Assembly (NCBI RefSeq): GCF_005402965.1
Contig: NZ_BJCF01000031.1
Location: forward strand, 1 to 53,479
Length of the DNA: 53,479 nt
Direction of reading: 5' to 3'
From: Dolichospermum planctonicum
GTDB taxonomy: Bacteria > Cyanobacteriota > Cyanobacteriia > Cyanobacteriales > Nostocaceae
The position numbers were made by a program, and so were the translations under genes. The notes under the pieces were generated by a model. The model worked only from the letters and a program-made list of their open reading frames with translations, did not search any database and was not told the DNA's origin. Shown here piece after piece: positions 43,518-51,800 of this stretch; position 1 is the stretch's first letter; every line of letters starts with the position of its first letter.

Positions 43518-44939
43518 ATGAAATGGAAAGGCAAAATACTCCCTATTATTTTCATACCCCTACTTTTGGGGTTTGGTTATTGGTGTTTTTTCATTATTGT
43601 TACTAATCCGAAATCCTCTGATAATTTAGCAATAAATAGTGAAAATAAGCTGAATTCTCATCAATGGAAAGACCGAAATCAATCAATTGCACAACGAATT
43701 AGTTTTGGAGAAAAAATTTTAATTTCTGATGATATTTTACCAGACAAAAAAGATGCTGCTAAGGCTATTTTTGATAAAAATTATCAGCAAGCAATCACTA
43801 ATTTAACATCATCTCTAAAAATCAAACCCAATGACCCAGAGGCACTGATTTATCTGCATAATGCCCGCATTGGTTCTGGTAAAAGCTATACCCTTGTTGT
43901 CTCTACACCTATTGGTAATGACCCGAATACGGCATTAGAAATATTGCGTGGTGTTGCACAAGCTCAAAATGAAATTAATACTGCTGGGGGAGTAAAGGGA
44001 GTACCGTTAAAAGTAGGTATAGCTAATGATGACGATGATCAGAAAATATGTCAACAGGTAGCCGCAGCTTTGGTAGAAAACCCCGAAGTTCTAGGAGTAA
44101 TTGGACATTATAGCAGTGACGCAACATTGGCCGCCGGGAAGGTTTATGATGATGGAAAACTAGTAGCTATTTCCCCTACTAGTAGTTCTGTAAAAATTTC
44201 CAATTTTAGTCCCTACGTTTTTCGCACATTAACTAGTGATTTTGTCGCGGCCAGAGCTTTAGCTAATTATATGGTGAAAACTTTGGGGAAAAAAAATGCA
44301 GCAGTTTTTTATAATGCTCAAAGCAACTACAGTCAGTCATTAAAATCTGAGTTTGTTTCCTCTGTTTCTTTGGAGGGTGGAGAAATATCAGGTGAGTTTG
44401 ATTTATCTAAAGCTGATTTTAGCCCTTCATCTAGCATCGAGAAAGCATTTAAACAAGGTGCGGAAGTTTTAATGTTAGCTCCTAATGGTGAAACCCTAGA
44501 TAAAGCATTACAAGTAGTGCAAGTAAATCGAAAACGTCTGATTTTACTCGGTGGTGATGATGTTTATAGCCTCAAAACTTTAGAAATTGCCACAGAGCAA
44601 GCATTAGCCATGGTAGTGGCCGTTCCTTGGCATATTCATGGCAATCCTAATTCCCCATTTCCAGCCCAATCTAGAAAGTTATGGGGTAGTGATGTAAATT
44701 GGCGTACAGCAACCGCTTATGATGCTACAAAAGCCTTTATCGCTGCGTTAGCAACTAATCCCAGTCGTTCTGCAATTCAAAAAACACTACTTTCATCAGA
44801 CTTTTCCACCAGTGGTGCTGCCGGTTCCATTCGTTTTTTACCGTCGGGAGATCGAAATACCCCAGTCCAACTAGTGAAAATTGTCCGTGGTAATCGCTCT
44901 CGGACTGGGTACGACTTTGAGCCGGTGCTGGAAAAATAG
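43518..44939 (+). CDS. ABC-type (Leu/Ile/Val-like) substrate-binding protein with TPR-like segment
   Basis: 473 residues from ATG 43518 (upstream in-frame codons lie in repeat DNA). An N-terminal membrane anchor (~8-28) precedes a short TPR-like helical segment (~85-120, NYQQAITNLTSSLKIKPNDPEALIYLHNAR). A type 1 periplasmic binding domain of the Peripla_BP_6 class follows (GVAQAQNEINTAGGVKGVPLKVGIANDD, VLGVIGHYSSDATLAAGKVYDDGKLVAISPTSSS, AVFYNAQSNYS). The membrane anchor and lack of a transporter suggest a sensor rather than an importer. It is the third gene of the kinase run. Confidence 0.86.
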   Translation: MKWKGKILPIIFIPLLLGFGYWCFFIIVTNPKSSDNLAINSENKLNSHQWKDRNQSIAQRISFGEKILISDDILPDKKDAAKAIFDKNYQQAITNLTSSLKIKPNDPEALIYLHNARIGSGKSYTLVVSTPIGNDPNTALEILRGVAQAQNEINTAGGVKGVPLKVGIANDDDDQKICQQVAAALVENPEVLGVIGHYSSDATLAAGKVYDDGKLVAISPTSSSVKISNFSPYVFRTLTSDFVAARALANYMVKTLGKKNAAVFYNAQSNYSQSLKSEFVSSVSLEGGEISGEFDLSKADFSPSSSIEKAFKQGAEVLMLAPNGETLDKALQVVQVNRKRLILLGGDDVYSLKTLEIATEQALAMVVAVPWHIHGNPNSPFPAQSRKLWGSDVNWRTATAYDATKAFIAALATNPSRSAIQKTLLSSDFSTSGAAGSIRFLPSGDRNTPVQLVKIVRGNRSRTGYDFEPVLEK

Positions 44940-45035
44940 AAACACTGGGGGAAAAACCCATTATCAGCTATTGAGCATTTCAACTCTATAGGAATATTTT
45001 TGTTATTTAAACTCAATACTTGGCCAATTTTTAAC

Positions 45036-45171
45036 TGATCAATGTTACCAATCTGCGGTGAAAATGAGGAGCAGGCTCAGGAACTAATTACCCAAAGTTG
45101 GTTTATCAAAATCCACTGATACCTGCTATTGGTGTGTCCGAGAGTGGCAAGCTCTCAGGTAACATTGATCA
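45036..45171. repeat. 136-bp region bounded by a perfect 14-bp inverted repeat
   Basis: TGATCAATGTTACC (45036-45049) and its exact complement (45158-45171) enclose 108 bp that include a GAGAG/CTCTC hairpin. It lies between two convergent genes. Confidence 0.8.
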
Positions 45172-45193
45172 AGCTGCTCTTTCGAGATTTGAA

Positions 45194-45922
45194 CTACCCA
45201 TTATTAGCTGGTCTATTGATAGCATCTGCGGGTAGGCAAATTAAATTATCCCCTTGGGCCAGAATTAAGCCGCGTTGACGTAATTTACCCATTAAACGAG
45301 TGACAGTTACACGGGTTGAACCAATGGCGCTGCCAATTTGGGCATGAGTGAGGGGGAAGGGTAAGCAATAACCACGAATTACATCAGGATCAGTTTCGCT
45401 CATGGAAGGCTCGCCATATTCCTCAATCAGTAAGGTGAGAAATCCTAAGAGACGGTCAATTGTACGTCTTTGTCCTAAAGCACTTAACCAGAGTAACTTG
45501 CGCTGATGCTGATATCTAAAAGCATCCATAACTTCACGACGGAAGTGAGGCCAGTTGTCTAGATCATGCCAGTACATCCACAGTACCGCAGTTTGGTCAA
45601 CGTGGGCAAAGGACTGGAGTGTAAATGGGGACTGGGCAACAATTTCAAAGGGTTGTCCTGCCCCTACAAAGCCCAAGAAGGCTTCTTCTGGAGTTCTGTT
45701 AATTCTTCTGGATGTTAACTGACTAGCGGTAGCACCCACTTGGGCAGTTCCTACCATGCGGATAGCACCCCTTTGCACTAAATAGAGCAAACCAGGTCTG
45801 GCTGGAATGCGCTCATCTTTACTGAAGGTGCGGCAGCGGTAGTGTTCTTGGGCCCAGTCAAGAATACGTTGCCAAGTTAAGAAGGGACGTGAAGCTTCGG
45901 AAAAGGAAGATTGAGATTGCAT
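45194..45922 (-). CDS. Crp/Fnr-family transcriptional regulator
   Basis: 242 residues from ATG 45922 (a GTG three codons upstream is possible). An N-terminal cyclic-nucleotide-binding-like beta-roll (~25-140: FSKDERIPARPGLLYLVQRGAIRMVG, FLGFVGAGQPFEIV) and a long dimer helix lead to a C-terminal HTH (FPLTHAQIGSAIGSTRVTVTRLMGKLRQRGLI). It lacks the phosphate-binding arginine pattern of cAMP-binding CRP, as far as I can see, and is not NtcA. It belongs to a cyanobacterial Crp subgroup of unknown effector. It is divergent from the DALR gene. Confidence 0.82.
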   Translation of the reverse strand: MQSQSSFSEASRPFLTWQRILDWAQEHYRCRTFSKDERIPARPGLLYLVQRGAIRMVGTAQVGATASQLTSRRINRTPEEAFLGFVGAGQPFEIVAQSPFTLQSFAHVDQTAVLWMYWHDLDNWPHFRREVMDAFRYQHQRKLLWLSALGQRRTIDRLLGFLTLLIEEYGEPSMSETDPDVIRGYCLPFPLTHAQIGSAIGSTRVTVTRLMGKLRQRGLILAQGDNLICLPADAINRPANNG

Positions 45923-45931
45923 AAGTAACAC

Positions 45932-46234
45932 AGAGCGTTTGGCTAAAAAACAAAGACGTGATCAGAACAGTGCAAGGAGTGTCTTTGTGTGAACGGGGTA
46001 GAGTTAACGCTTAATAGCGCTAGTCTTCCAATAAGATAGAAAGCAATTTAGCTCTCTATTTTTTCTTATACTTCCTACTGTACAACGAGGGTACTAAACT
46101 TTACCCATCTTTTATACATTAATTCATCAAATTTTATCCTACTCTTATTTTTATGTACATAGAGTAAACTTCTATCTGAAGGTAGATGGAACAGGATAAA
46201 ATGATGCACCTCATAAATTTTTTACAAGGAATAC
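45932..46234. other. Divergent promoter region
   Basis: 302 bp between the Crp-family gene and the DALR gene. No gene was seen. AT-rich; AAGGA precedes the GTG start of the DALR gene. The near-palindrome CTATCTGAAGGTAGAT lies at ~46169. Confidence 0.4.
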
Positions 46235-47110
46235 GTGTATCCTCAACTACTTTTTAGTAAAAATCAAGCTATTAAGCAGCTAATAAGCGGTTATCTGGCC
46301 TCTTGCTTCAGTGTTTTTACCAATGATAGGGGAATTACAGGCATAGAAAGTAGAAAAGTTCCTCTCTATCAAGGAGGATATAATCAAAAAATTCTATATA
46401 TCTCTGGCGTGGCCATGGGGATATCAAAATCTCAGAATTTACCCGCGATGGAAATTGCTCAGGCTATGGCTGGGCATTTATCCAGAAATAGTGATAGTTT
46501 ATTTAGCGTTAAGGTAATTCCTCCTGGTTGGATTTATTTAGAACTCATTGACTCTACCTTAGCAGCTTGGTTACAAAATTTGATAGTTTTTCCAGAAAAT
46601 GAAGACTTGATAAATAATTTTCTGAATTACCAATTACCAGTCACTAATCATCAATCACAAATTTCATTACATTCATTAACAATTTTTAAAATTCAATACG
46701 CCCATTCCCGCTGTTGTTCTTTATTACGATTAGCAGAGAAAGATGGATTAATTGCACTTGATAGAATAGGTACTAAAAGTTATTTTTCTGTGAAACCGAT
46801 ACCTTTACTTAATGGTGATCAAAAACTTCTGCTTAATCACGTTGATGAGATGTTACTGATGCACCAATTAGTAAAATTAGTAGATGATTTAGTTTGTAGT
46901 CATAGTAGTTCTCTGAACTGGGAAACAGCCGCTGGGAAATTGAGTCAAGCTTTTGAGAAGTTCTGGGGTAGTTGTCGTATTTGGGGAGAAGTAAAAATTC
47001 AGACTCCAGAATTAGCCCAAGCTAGGTTAGGACTATTGGTAGCAACTCAGTTGGTTTTTAGATCCGTGTTAGAAGACAAGTTGGGGGTAGTTGCACCGAT
47101 AGAACTCTAA
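46235..47110 (+). CDS. DALR anticodon-binding domain protein
   Basis: 291 residues from GTG 46235 (AAGGA eight bases upstream). The C-terminal ~130 residues (QYAHSRCCSLLRLAEKDGLI onward to LGLLVATQLVFRSVLEDKLGV) match the DALR anticodon-binding domain of arginyl-tRNA synthetase, and the N-terminal part resembles the ArgRS N-terminal (Add-1) region. The catalytic HIGH/KMSKS domain is missing. Such truncated ArgRS-like proteins are known in cyanobacteria; the function is unknown. It cannot aminoacylate. Confidence 0.83.
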   Translation: MYPQLLFSKNQAIKQLISGYLASCFSVFTNDRGITGIESRKVPLYQGGYNQKILYISGVAMGISKSQNLPAMEIAQAMAGHLSRNSDSLFSVKVIPPGWIYLELIDSTLAAWLQNLIVFPENEDLINNFLNYQLPVTNHQSQISLHSLTIFKIQYAHSRCCSLLRLAEKDGLIALDRIGTKSYFSVKPIPLLNGDQKLLLNHVDEMLLMHQLVKLVDDLVCSHSSSLNWETAAGKLSQAFEKFWGSCRIWGEVKIQTPELAQARLGLLVATQLVFRSVLEDKLGVVAPIEL

Positions 47111-47141
47111 TTTATATTTACAAAAACTTCTCGAAAATCTA

Positions 47142-47170
47142 TTGACAAAATACATATCTTTAACTACAAT
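47142..47170 (+). promoter_or_regulatory. Consensus sigma70 promoter of a small RNA
   Basis: TTGACA (47142-47147), 17 bp, TACAAT (47165-47170). It is the best promoter match in the window and is followed after ~70 bp by a terminator, with no gene between. Confidence 0.8.
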
Positions 47171-47177
47171 GTTAATC

Positions 47178-47240
47178 GTGTGAGGAGCGAACCAAAAAGG
47201 ACACCGAGACGAAACACGGCCAGTCGTCGGTGTCTTTTTT
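47178..47240 (+). ncRNA. Predicted ~63-nt small RNA
   Basis: The predicted transcript starts ~8 nt after the -10 box. A single-stranded 5' part GUGUGAGGAGCGAACCAAAA is followed by a hairpin (GACACCGA 47200-47207 with TCGGTGTC 47227-47234, plus GACGA/TCGTC inside) and six T. It lies between two convergent genes. I do not recognise its family. Its first ten bases are the reverse complement of CUCCUCACAC, the core I recall for the cyanobacterial RNA Yfr1. A 25-codon basic frame from GTG 47180 overlaps it and is probably fortuitous. Confidence 0.7.
47200..47240 (+). terminator. Intrinsic terminator of the small RNA
   Basis: Stem GACACCGA/TCGGTGTC with inner GACGA/TCGTC pairing, then TTTTTT (47235-47240). 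It may also end read-through from the DALR gene. Confidence 0.85.
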
Positions 47241-47253
47241 GTGTTTATCCTTT

Positions 47254-48096
47254 CTAAGAAAGCAAGAATTTTTCTATTGCTACTGCTGCACCGTCTAATT
47301 CTATACTAGGTGCTACCCAATTAGCGATCGCTTGCACTTCTGGCGGTGCGTTACCCATGGCCACACTAATACCGGCATAACTGAGCATTTCTACATCATT
47401 GAAATTATCACCGATAGTCATGACATGATGACTTTCTAAACCTAGCATTTCTTCCGCTAGATAACGGACAGCATTACCTTTATTAACATGAGTATTCGCA
47501 GCTTCTAGAAAAGTGGGGACGGATGTTGTCATATACAAATCTGTCGGTTTGTATCTAAGGCGTAAATCAGCTAAAAGTTGCTGAGTTAAATTTGCGTCCT
47601 CAGACAAAGCTAGTATCTTAGTGGGTTCATGATCTAATAATTGACGTAAATCACCGACGGAAATAGCATTTACACCACAACGCTGTTGATAATTATCTGT
47701 TTCTTTGGTGATTTCTCGCACATAAAGTTGGTCATTAATGTAAAAATGGACCGAAAGGAGCGATCGCAAATCCGGCTGTTCAAAGTATTCTAGTAGTTGT
47801 TGGGTAATTTCCCTAGATACAGGTAAATGACGGTGAATTTTGTCATTACCCGGATCTTGAATCCAAGCACCTTGATAGGCTATTAATGGCAGTGTAGAGC
47901 CAATTTCCTGATGAAATCGCAAAGCTGAACAATACATCCTGCCAGTAGCGATAGCGACCTTAATTCCTTTAGCTTGTACCGCAGCAATAACTTCTTTGAC
48001 GGTAACGCTGAGAGTATTAGAATGTCCGGTAATTGTCCCATCTATGTCTAGAACTAATAGTTTAATATCATTTACTCCAGCAGATGCTTTGTACAT
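47254..48096 (-). CDS. HAD-superfamily Cof-type phosphatase
   Basis: A 280-residue HAD-IIB hydrolase. Motif I LLVLDIDGTITG (nucleophile Asp), motif II ATGRMY, a mobile cap domain (~85-200), motif III lysine in THVNKGNAVRYL and motif IV MTIGDNFNDVEMLSYAG. Such enzymes dephosphorylate sugar phosphates or nucleotides such as FMN and PLP; the substrate is open. The start MYKASAGVNDIK is ATG. Confidence 0.92.
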   Translation of the reverse strand: MYKASAGVNDIKLLVLDIDGTITGHSNTLSVTVKEVIAAVQAKGIKVAIATGRMYCSALRFHQEIGSTLPLIAYQGAWIQDPGNDKIHRHLPVSREITQQLLEYFEQPDLRSLLSVHFYINDQLYVREITKETDNYQQRCGVNAISVGDLRQLLDHEPTKILALSEDANLTQQLLADLRLRYKPTDLYMTTSVPTFLEAANTHVNKGNAVRYLAEEMLGLESHHVMTIGDNFNDVEMLSYAGISVAMGNAPPEVQAIANWVAPSIELDGAAVAIEKFLLS

Positions 48097-48599
48097 AAAT
48101 TTAAGTCTTTAGCAATAATTTCAATGAAAACAGAAAACCAAACTGTACCCCGTCGTATTTTACCCATAATTGCTCAATGGTACGGAAGTTATCACAAAAT
48201 TTAACAGCATAATTAAAACTTATATAAATCCAATAATACTTTTAATATTCATAACTTAGGAAAATTCAACTTTAGATTTTCTTAACAATTAATTGAGAAT
48301 TATTTTTATTTAGCAACGAGCTTGCAATACTTTCGGCGATTTGCTAGAATTATTGAGAATTTCACAATTGGGCTAATATTGTCAATTTTGCACCCTGCTG
48401 AAAAGATGATCTGTAAAAGTCTTTATTTATGGTCGTTTCAGAGATCAATTTTGAAAAAAATACAAAACTTTACAAATTAGCAGTGGTTTAAAAGAGTAAA
48501 TTGGGGAAAAATTATTCAGCAAATAATGTACTTTGACCATTAGAACAAATATACTATTGACAAATAGAGTAACTTATGGTATGTAAAGAGTTTTTCGTA

Positions 48600-48732
48600 A
48601 GCGTAACGCACCATATTATTAAACTCTATAATTAGATACGTAGGGTGTGTTAGCGACTAGTAACGCACCATATTATCCATTTATAATTAGATACGTAGGG
48701 TGTGTTAGCGACTAGTAACGCACCATATTATC
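48600..48732. repeat. Two and a half copies of a ~51-bp repeat with GGTGTGTTA palindrome
   Basis: Copies at 48627-48677 and 48682-48732 (unit TATAATTAGATACGTAGGGT... to CCATATTATC) and a partial one at ~48600-48620. Each holds GTGTGTTAGCGACTAGTAACGCAC-type dyad symmetry, like the element at 9954. Confidence 0.9.
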
Positions 48733-48813
48733 AAATCGTTTAAATTGTCTAATGTGCCGTTATTGATAATTGAATCTTGATCATATCGCATCAATCACAG
48801 GATAATTTGATGA

Positions 48814-48843
48814 TGTAGAGACGTTTCATGAAACATCTCTACA
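48814..48843. terminator. Hairpin downstream of the giant surface protein gene
   Basis: TGTAGAGA and TCTCTACA plus GTTTCATGAAAC form a near-perfect 30-bp hairpin 29 bp past the stop. It resembles a dispersed GTAGAGACGTT palindrome of Nostocales and may act as a terminator for the minus strand. Confidence 0.6.
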
Positions 48844-48871
48844 ACGTCCTTCATCTACATGATACCAGAAG

Positions 48872-51800
48872 CTACGCTAAGGTAGTAATAAAGTTACTGG
48901 GTCCTAAAGTACCAGTTAAACCTGTCACCTCAATAATGGCATCCGTAGTGGCACTGAATCCTGCGGTAGCGTCATTAATAGCGACAAAAGTACGACTACC
49001 AAAGGTGAATTGAGCAGCAAAGTTAGCTGCAAACACAGTATTAGTTAACCTAGCTGCAATTCCGGTTGCATCAAGTGTTGCCACAGGTGTGGTAACATTA
49101 TTGAACCCGCTGCGGGCAGTGGTAACGACGAATAAATCATTGCCAGTAGTAGCATTGAAGTCGGTAATGACATCAAAGATACCCAAGGCGGAATTAGCTA
49201 AAGTGCGGTAGTCAAAACGGTCTACTCCCAGCCTTCCAGTTAGAGTATCTTTTCCCAGCCCTCCGGTGAGGATGTCATTACCCGCACCACCGTCAAGGGT
49301 GTTATTAGCACCGTTACCAGTGATGACATTATTAGCAGCGTTACCAGTACCGTTAATCGCACCTGCTCCTGTTAATGTCAGGTTTTCAACGTTAGCAGCC
49401 AAAATAGTGTAAGTAACACTAGATTGAATGGTGTCTGTACCTCCATTAGCAAGTTCCGTAATGATGTCAGTAGTGCTATCTACGACGTAAATATCGTTGC
49501 CTAAACCACCAATTAAAATATCTGTACCAGCACCACCATTAAGGATGTTATTACCAGTGTTACCTGTGATGACGTTATTAGCAGCGTTACCTATACCGTT
49601 AATGGCTGCTGCTCCTGTCAGAGTCAGGTTTTCAACGTTAGCAGCCGCAATAGTGTAAGTAACACTAGATTGAATGGTGTCTTTACCTGCGTTGGCACCT
49701 TCTGTAATGGTGTCAGTGGCGCTATCTACAACGTAAATATCATTGCCTAAACCACCAATTAAAATATCTGTACCCGCACCACCATCAAGGATGTTATTAC
49801 CAGCATTACCTGTAATGACGTTATTACTAGCGTTCCCTGTACCGTTAATTGCTGCTGCTCCTGTCAGTGTTAGGTTTTCAACGTTAGCAAGAGCCGCAAT
49901 AGTGTAAGTAACACTAGATTGAATGGTGTCTGTACCTCCATTAGCAAGTTCCGTAATGATGTCAGTAGTGCTATCTACAATGTAGATATCATTACCTAAA
50001 CCACCAATTAGGATATCTGTACCCGCACCACCATCAAGGGTGTCATTACCCGCACCACCATCAAGGATGTTATTACCAGCATTACCTGTAATGACGTTAT
50101 TGAGTTCATTACCTGTACCGTTTGCTGCTGTTCCTGTCAGGGTCAGGTTTTCCACGTTGGTAGCAAGAGTTAAGGTGACACTGGATTGAATAGTATCTAT
50201 ACCCTCGTTGACATTTTCGGTAATGGTGTCAGTGGCGCTATCAACAACGTAAATATCATCCCCTAAACCACCAATTAGAGTATCTGTACCAGCACCACCA
50301 TTAAGAATGTTATTAGCACCGTTACCAGTGATGACGTTATTACCTGCGTTACCTGTACCGTTAATGGCTGCTGTTCCCGTTAGGGTCAGATTTTCGACGT
50401 TGGTAGCAAGAGTTAAGGTGACACTGGATTGAATAGTATCTATACCCTCGTTGACATTTTCGGTAATGGTGTCAGTGGCGCTATCAACAACGTAAATATC
50501 ATCCCCTAAACCACCAATTAAGGTATCTATACCAGCACCACCATCAAGGGTGTTATTAGCACCGTTACCAGTGATGACGTTATTACCTGCGTTACCTGTA
50601 CCGTTAATGGCTGCTGTTCCCGTTAGGGTCAGATTTTCGACGTTGGTAGCAAGGGTTAAGGTGACACTAGATTGTATAGTATCTGTACCTTCATTGGCAT
50701 TTTCGGTAATGATGTCAGTGGTGCTATCTACAACGTAAATATCATCACCCAAACCACCAATTAGGGTATCTGTACCAGCACCACCATCAAGGGTATCATT
50801 ACCCGCACCACCATTGAGGATGTCATTAGCATTTACGATTTCAACAATGCCTCTTAGAATTGCGGCACTACCAGAATCATTCCATTTACCATTACTGTAC
50901 ATATGCACATAATCTTCTACCCCATTGGCATCATTTGGTTCACCAGGAGACCAGTTAGTATAAGTAGAGGTTTCACCGCTTGCCCACCTGAACTGGCCTT
51001 CTGTCACCTCATCTGTAAACCCAATCCACAGTAATTCACTACCACCAAAGGTACTGACTAACCAATCCTGCTCGGCTTGATTATTGACAGTGACAAGATT
51101 TCCGCCTAAACTCTGTGCCTGAGCTTGAGTTTGTTGCCATGTTCCAGCAGTGGTTAACAGATATGTGTTGCCGTTGTAGTTAAATAAGGTAGATGCGCCG
51201 TAAGATGCGACATCGCCATATAGCAGATCATTACCATCTTCACCATTGAGGGTGTCATTACCAGCACCACCATTGAGAATATCATTACCCGCACCACCAT
51301 TGAAGGTATCATTACCAGCACCGCCATTGAGGGTATTATTAGCACTGTTACCAGTGATGACGTTATTGAGTTCGTTACCAATACCGTTAATTACTGCTGT
51401 TCCTGTCAGAGTCAGGTTTTCAACGTTGGTAGCAAGAGTCAAGGTGACACTAGATTGAATGATGTCTGTTCCCTCTCCCACATTTTCGGTAATGGTGTCA
51501 GTGGTGCTATCTACGATGTAAGTATCATCCCCTGTACCGCCTATGAGGATGTCACTGGCTACAATAATAGATGCTCCATTAGTCAAAGTACCATTATTGC
51601 CTTTGGCTAAGTCGGTAATTGTCGAGCCAGCAACGTTGTCAAAATTCCAGTAACCAGCTAAGTTAGCTTCATTTCCAGTCAGAGTTTGGTTCAGGTTTGC
51701 CTGAATTTCTTGCTGAGTCCTGGCTTTATTCCAAATACGAACTTCGTCAATGTCGCCGTTGAAGAATCGTGCTGCTCCATTTCCCTTCGCACCAATTGTC

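Larger units (their letters stand above)
48097..48871. other. Long intergenic region with repeats
   Basis: 775 bp without a convincing gene. The left half is AT-rich. The right half holds the GGTGTGTTAGCG palindromes and a hairpin, listed separately. A 26-codon frame near 48124 (MKTENQTVPRRILPIIAQ...) was seen but lacks support. Confidence 0.55.

Noticed and set aside
45194..45922. Identification of the Crp-family gene as ntcA
   Set aside because: The DNA-recognition helix and N-terminal sequence do not match NtcA as I know it, and the protein is longer.
47171..47240. Yfr1 itself on the minus strand
   Set aside because: CUCCUCACAC is present on the minus strand, but the promoter and the U-run both support a plus-strand transcript, and no terminator follows the motif on the minus strand.
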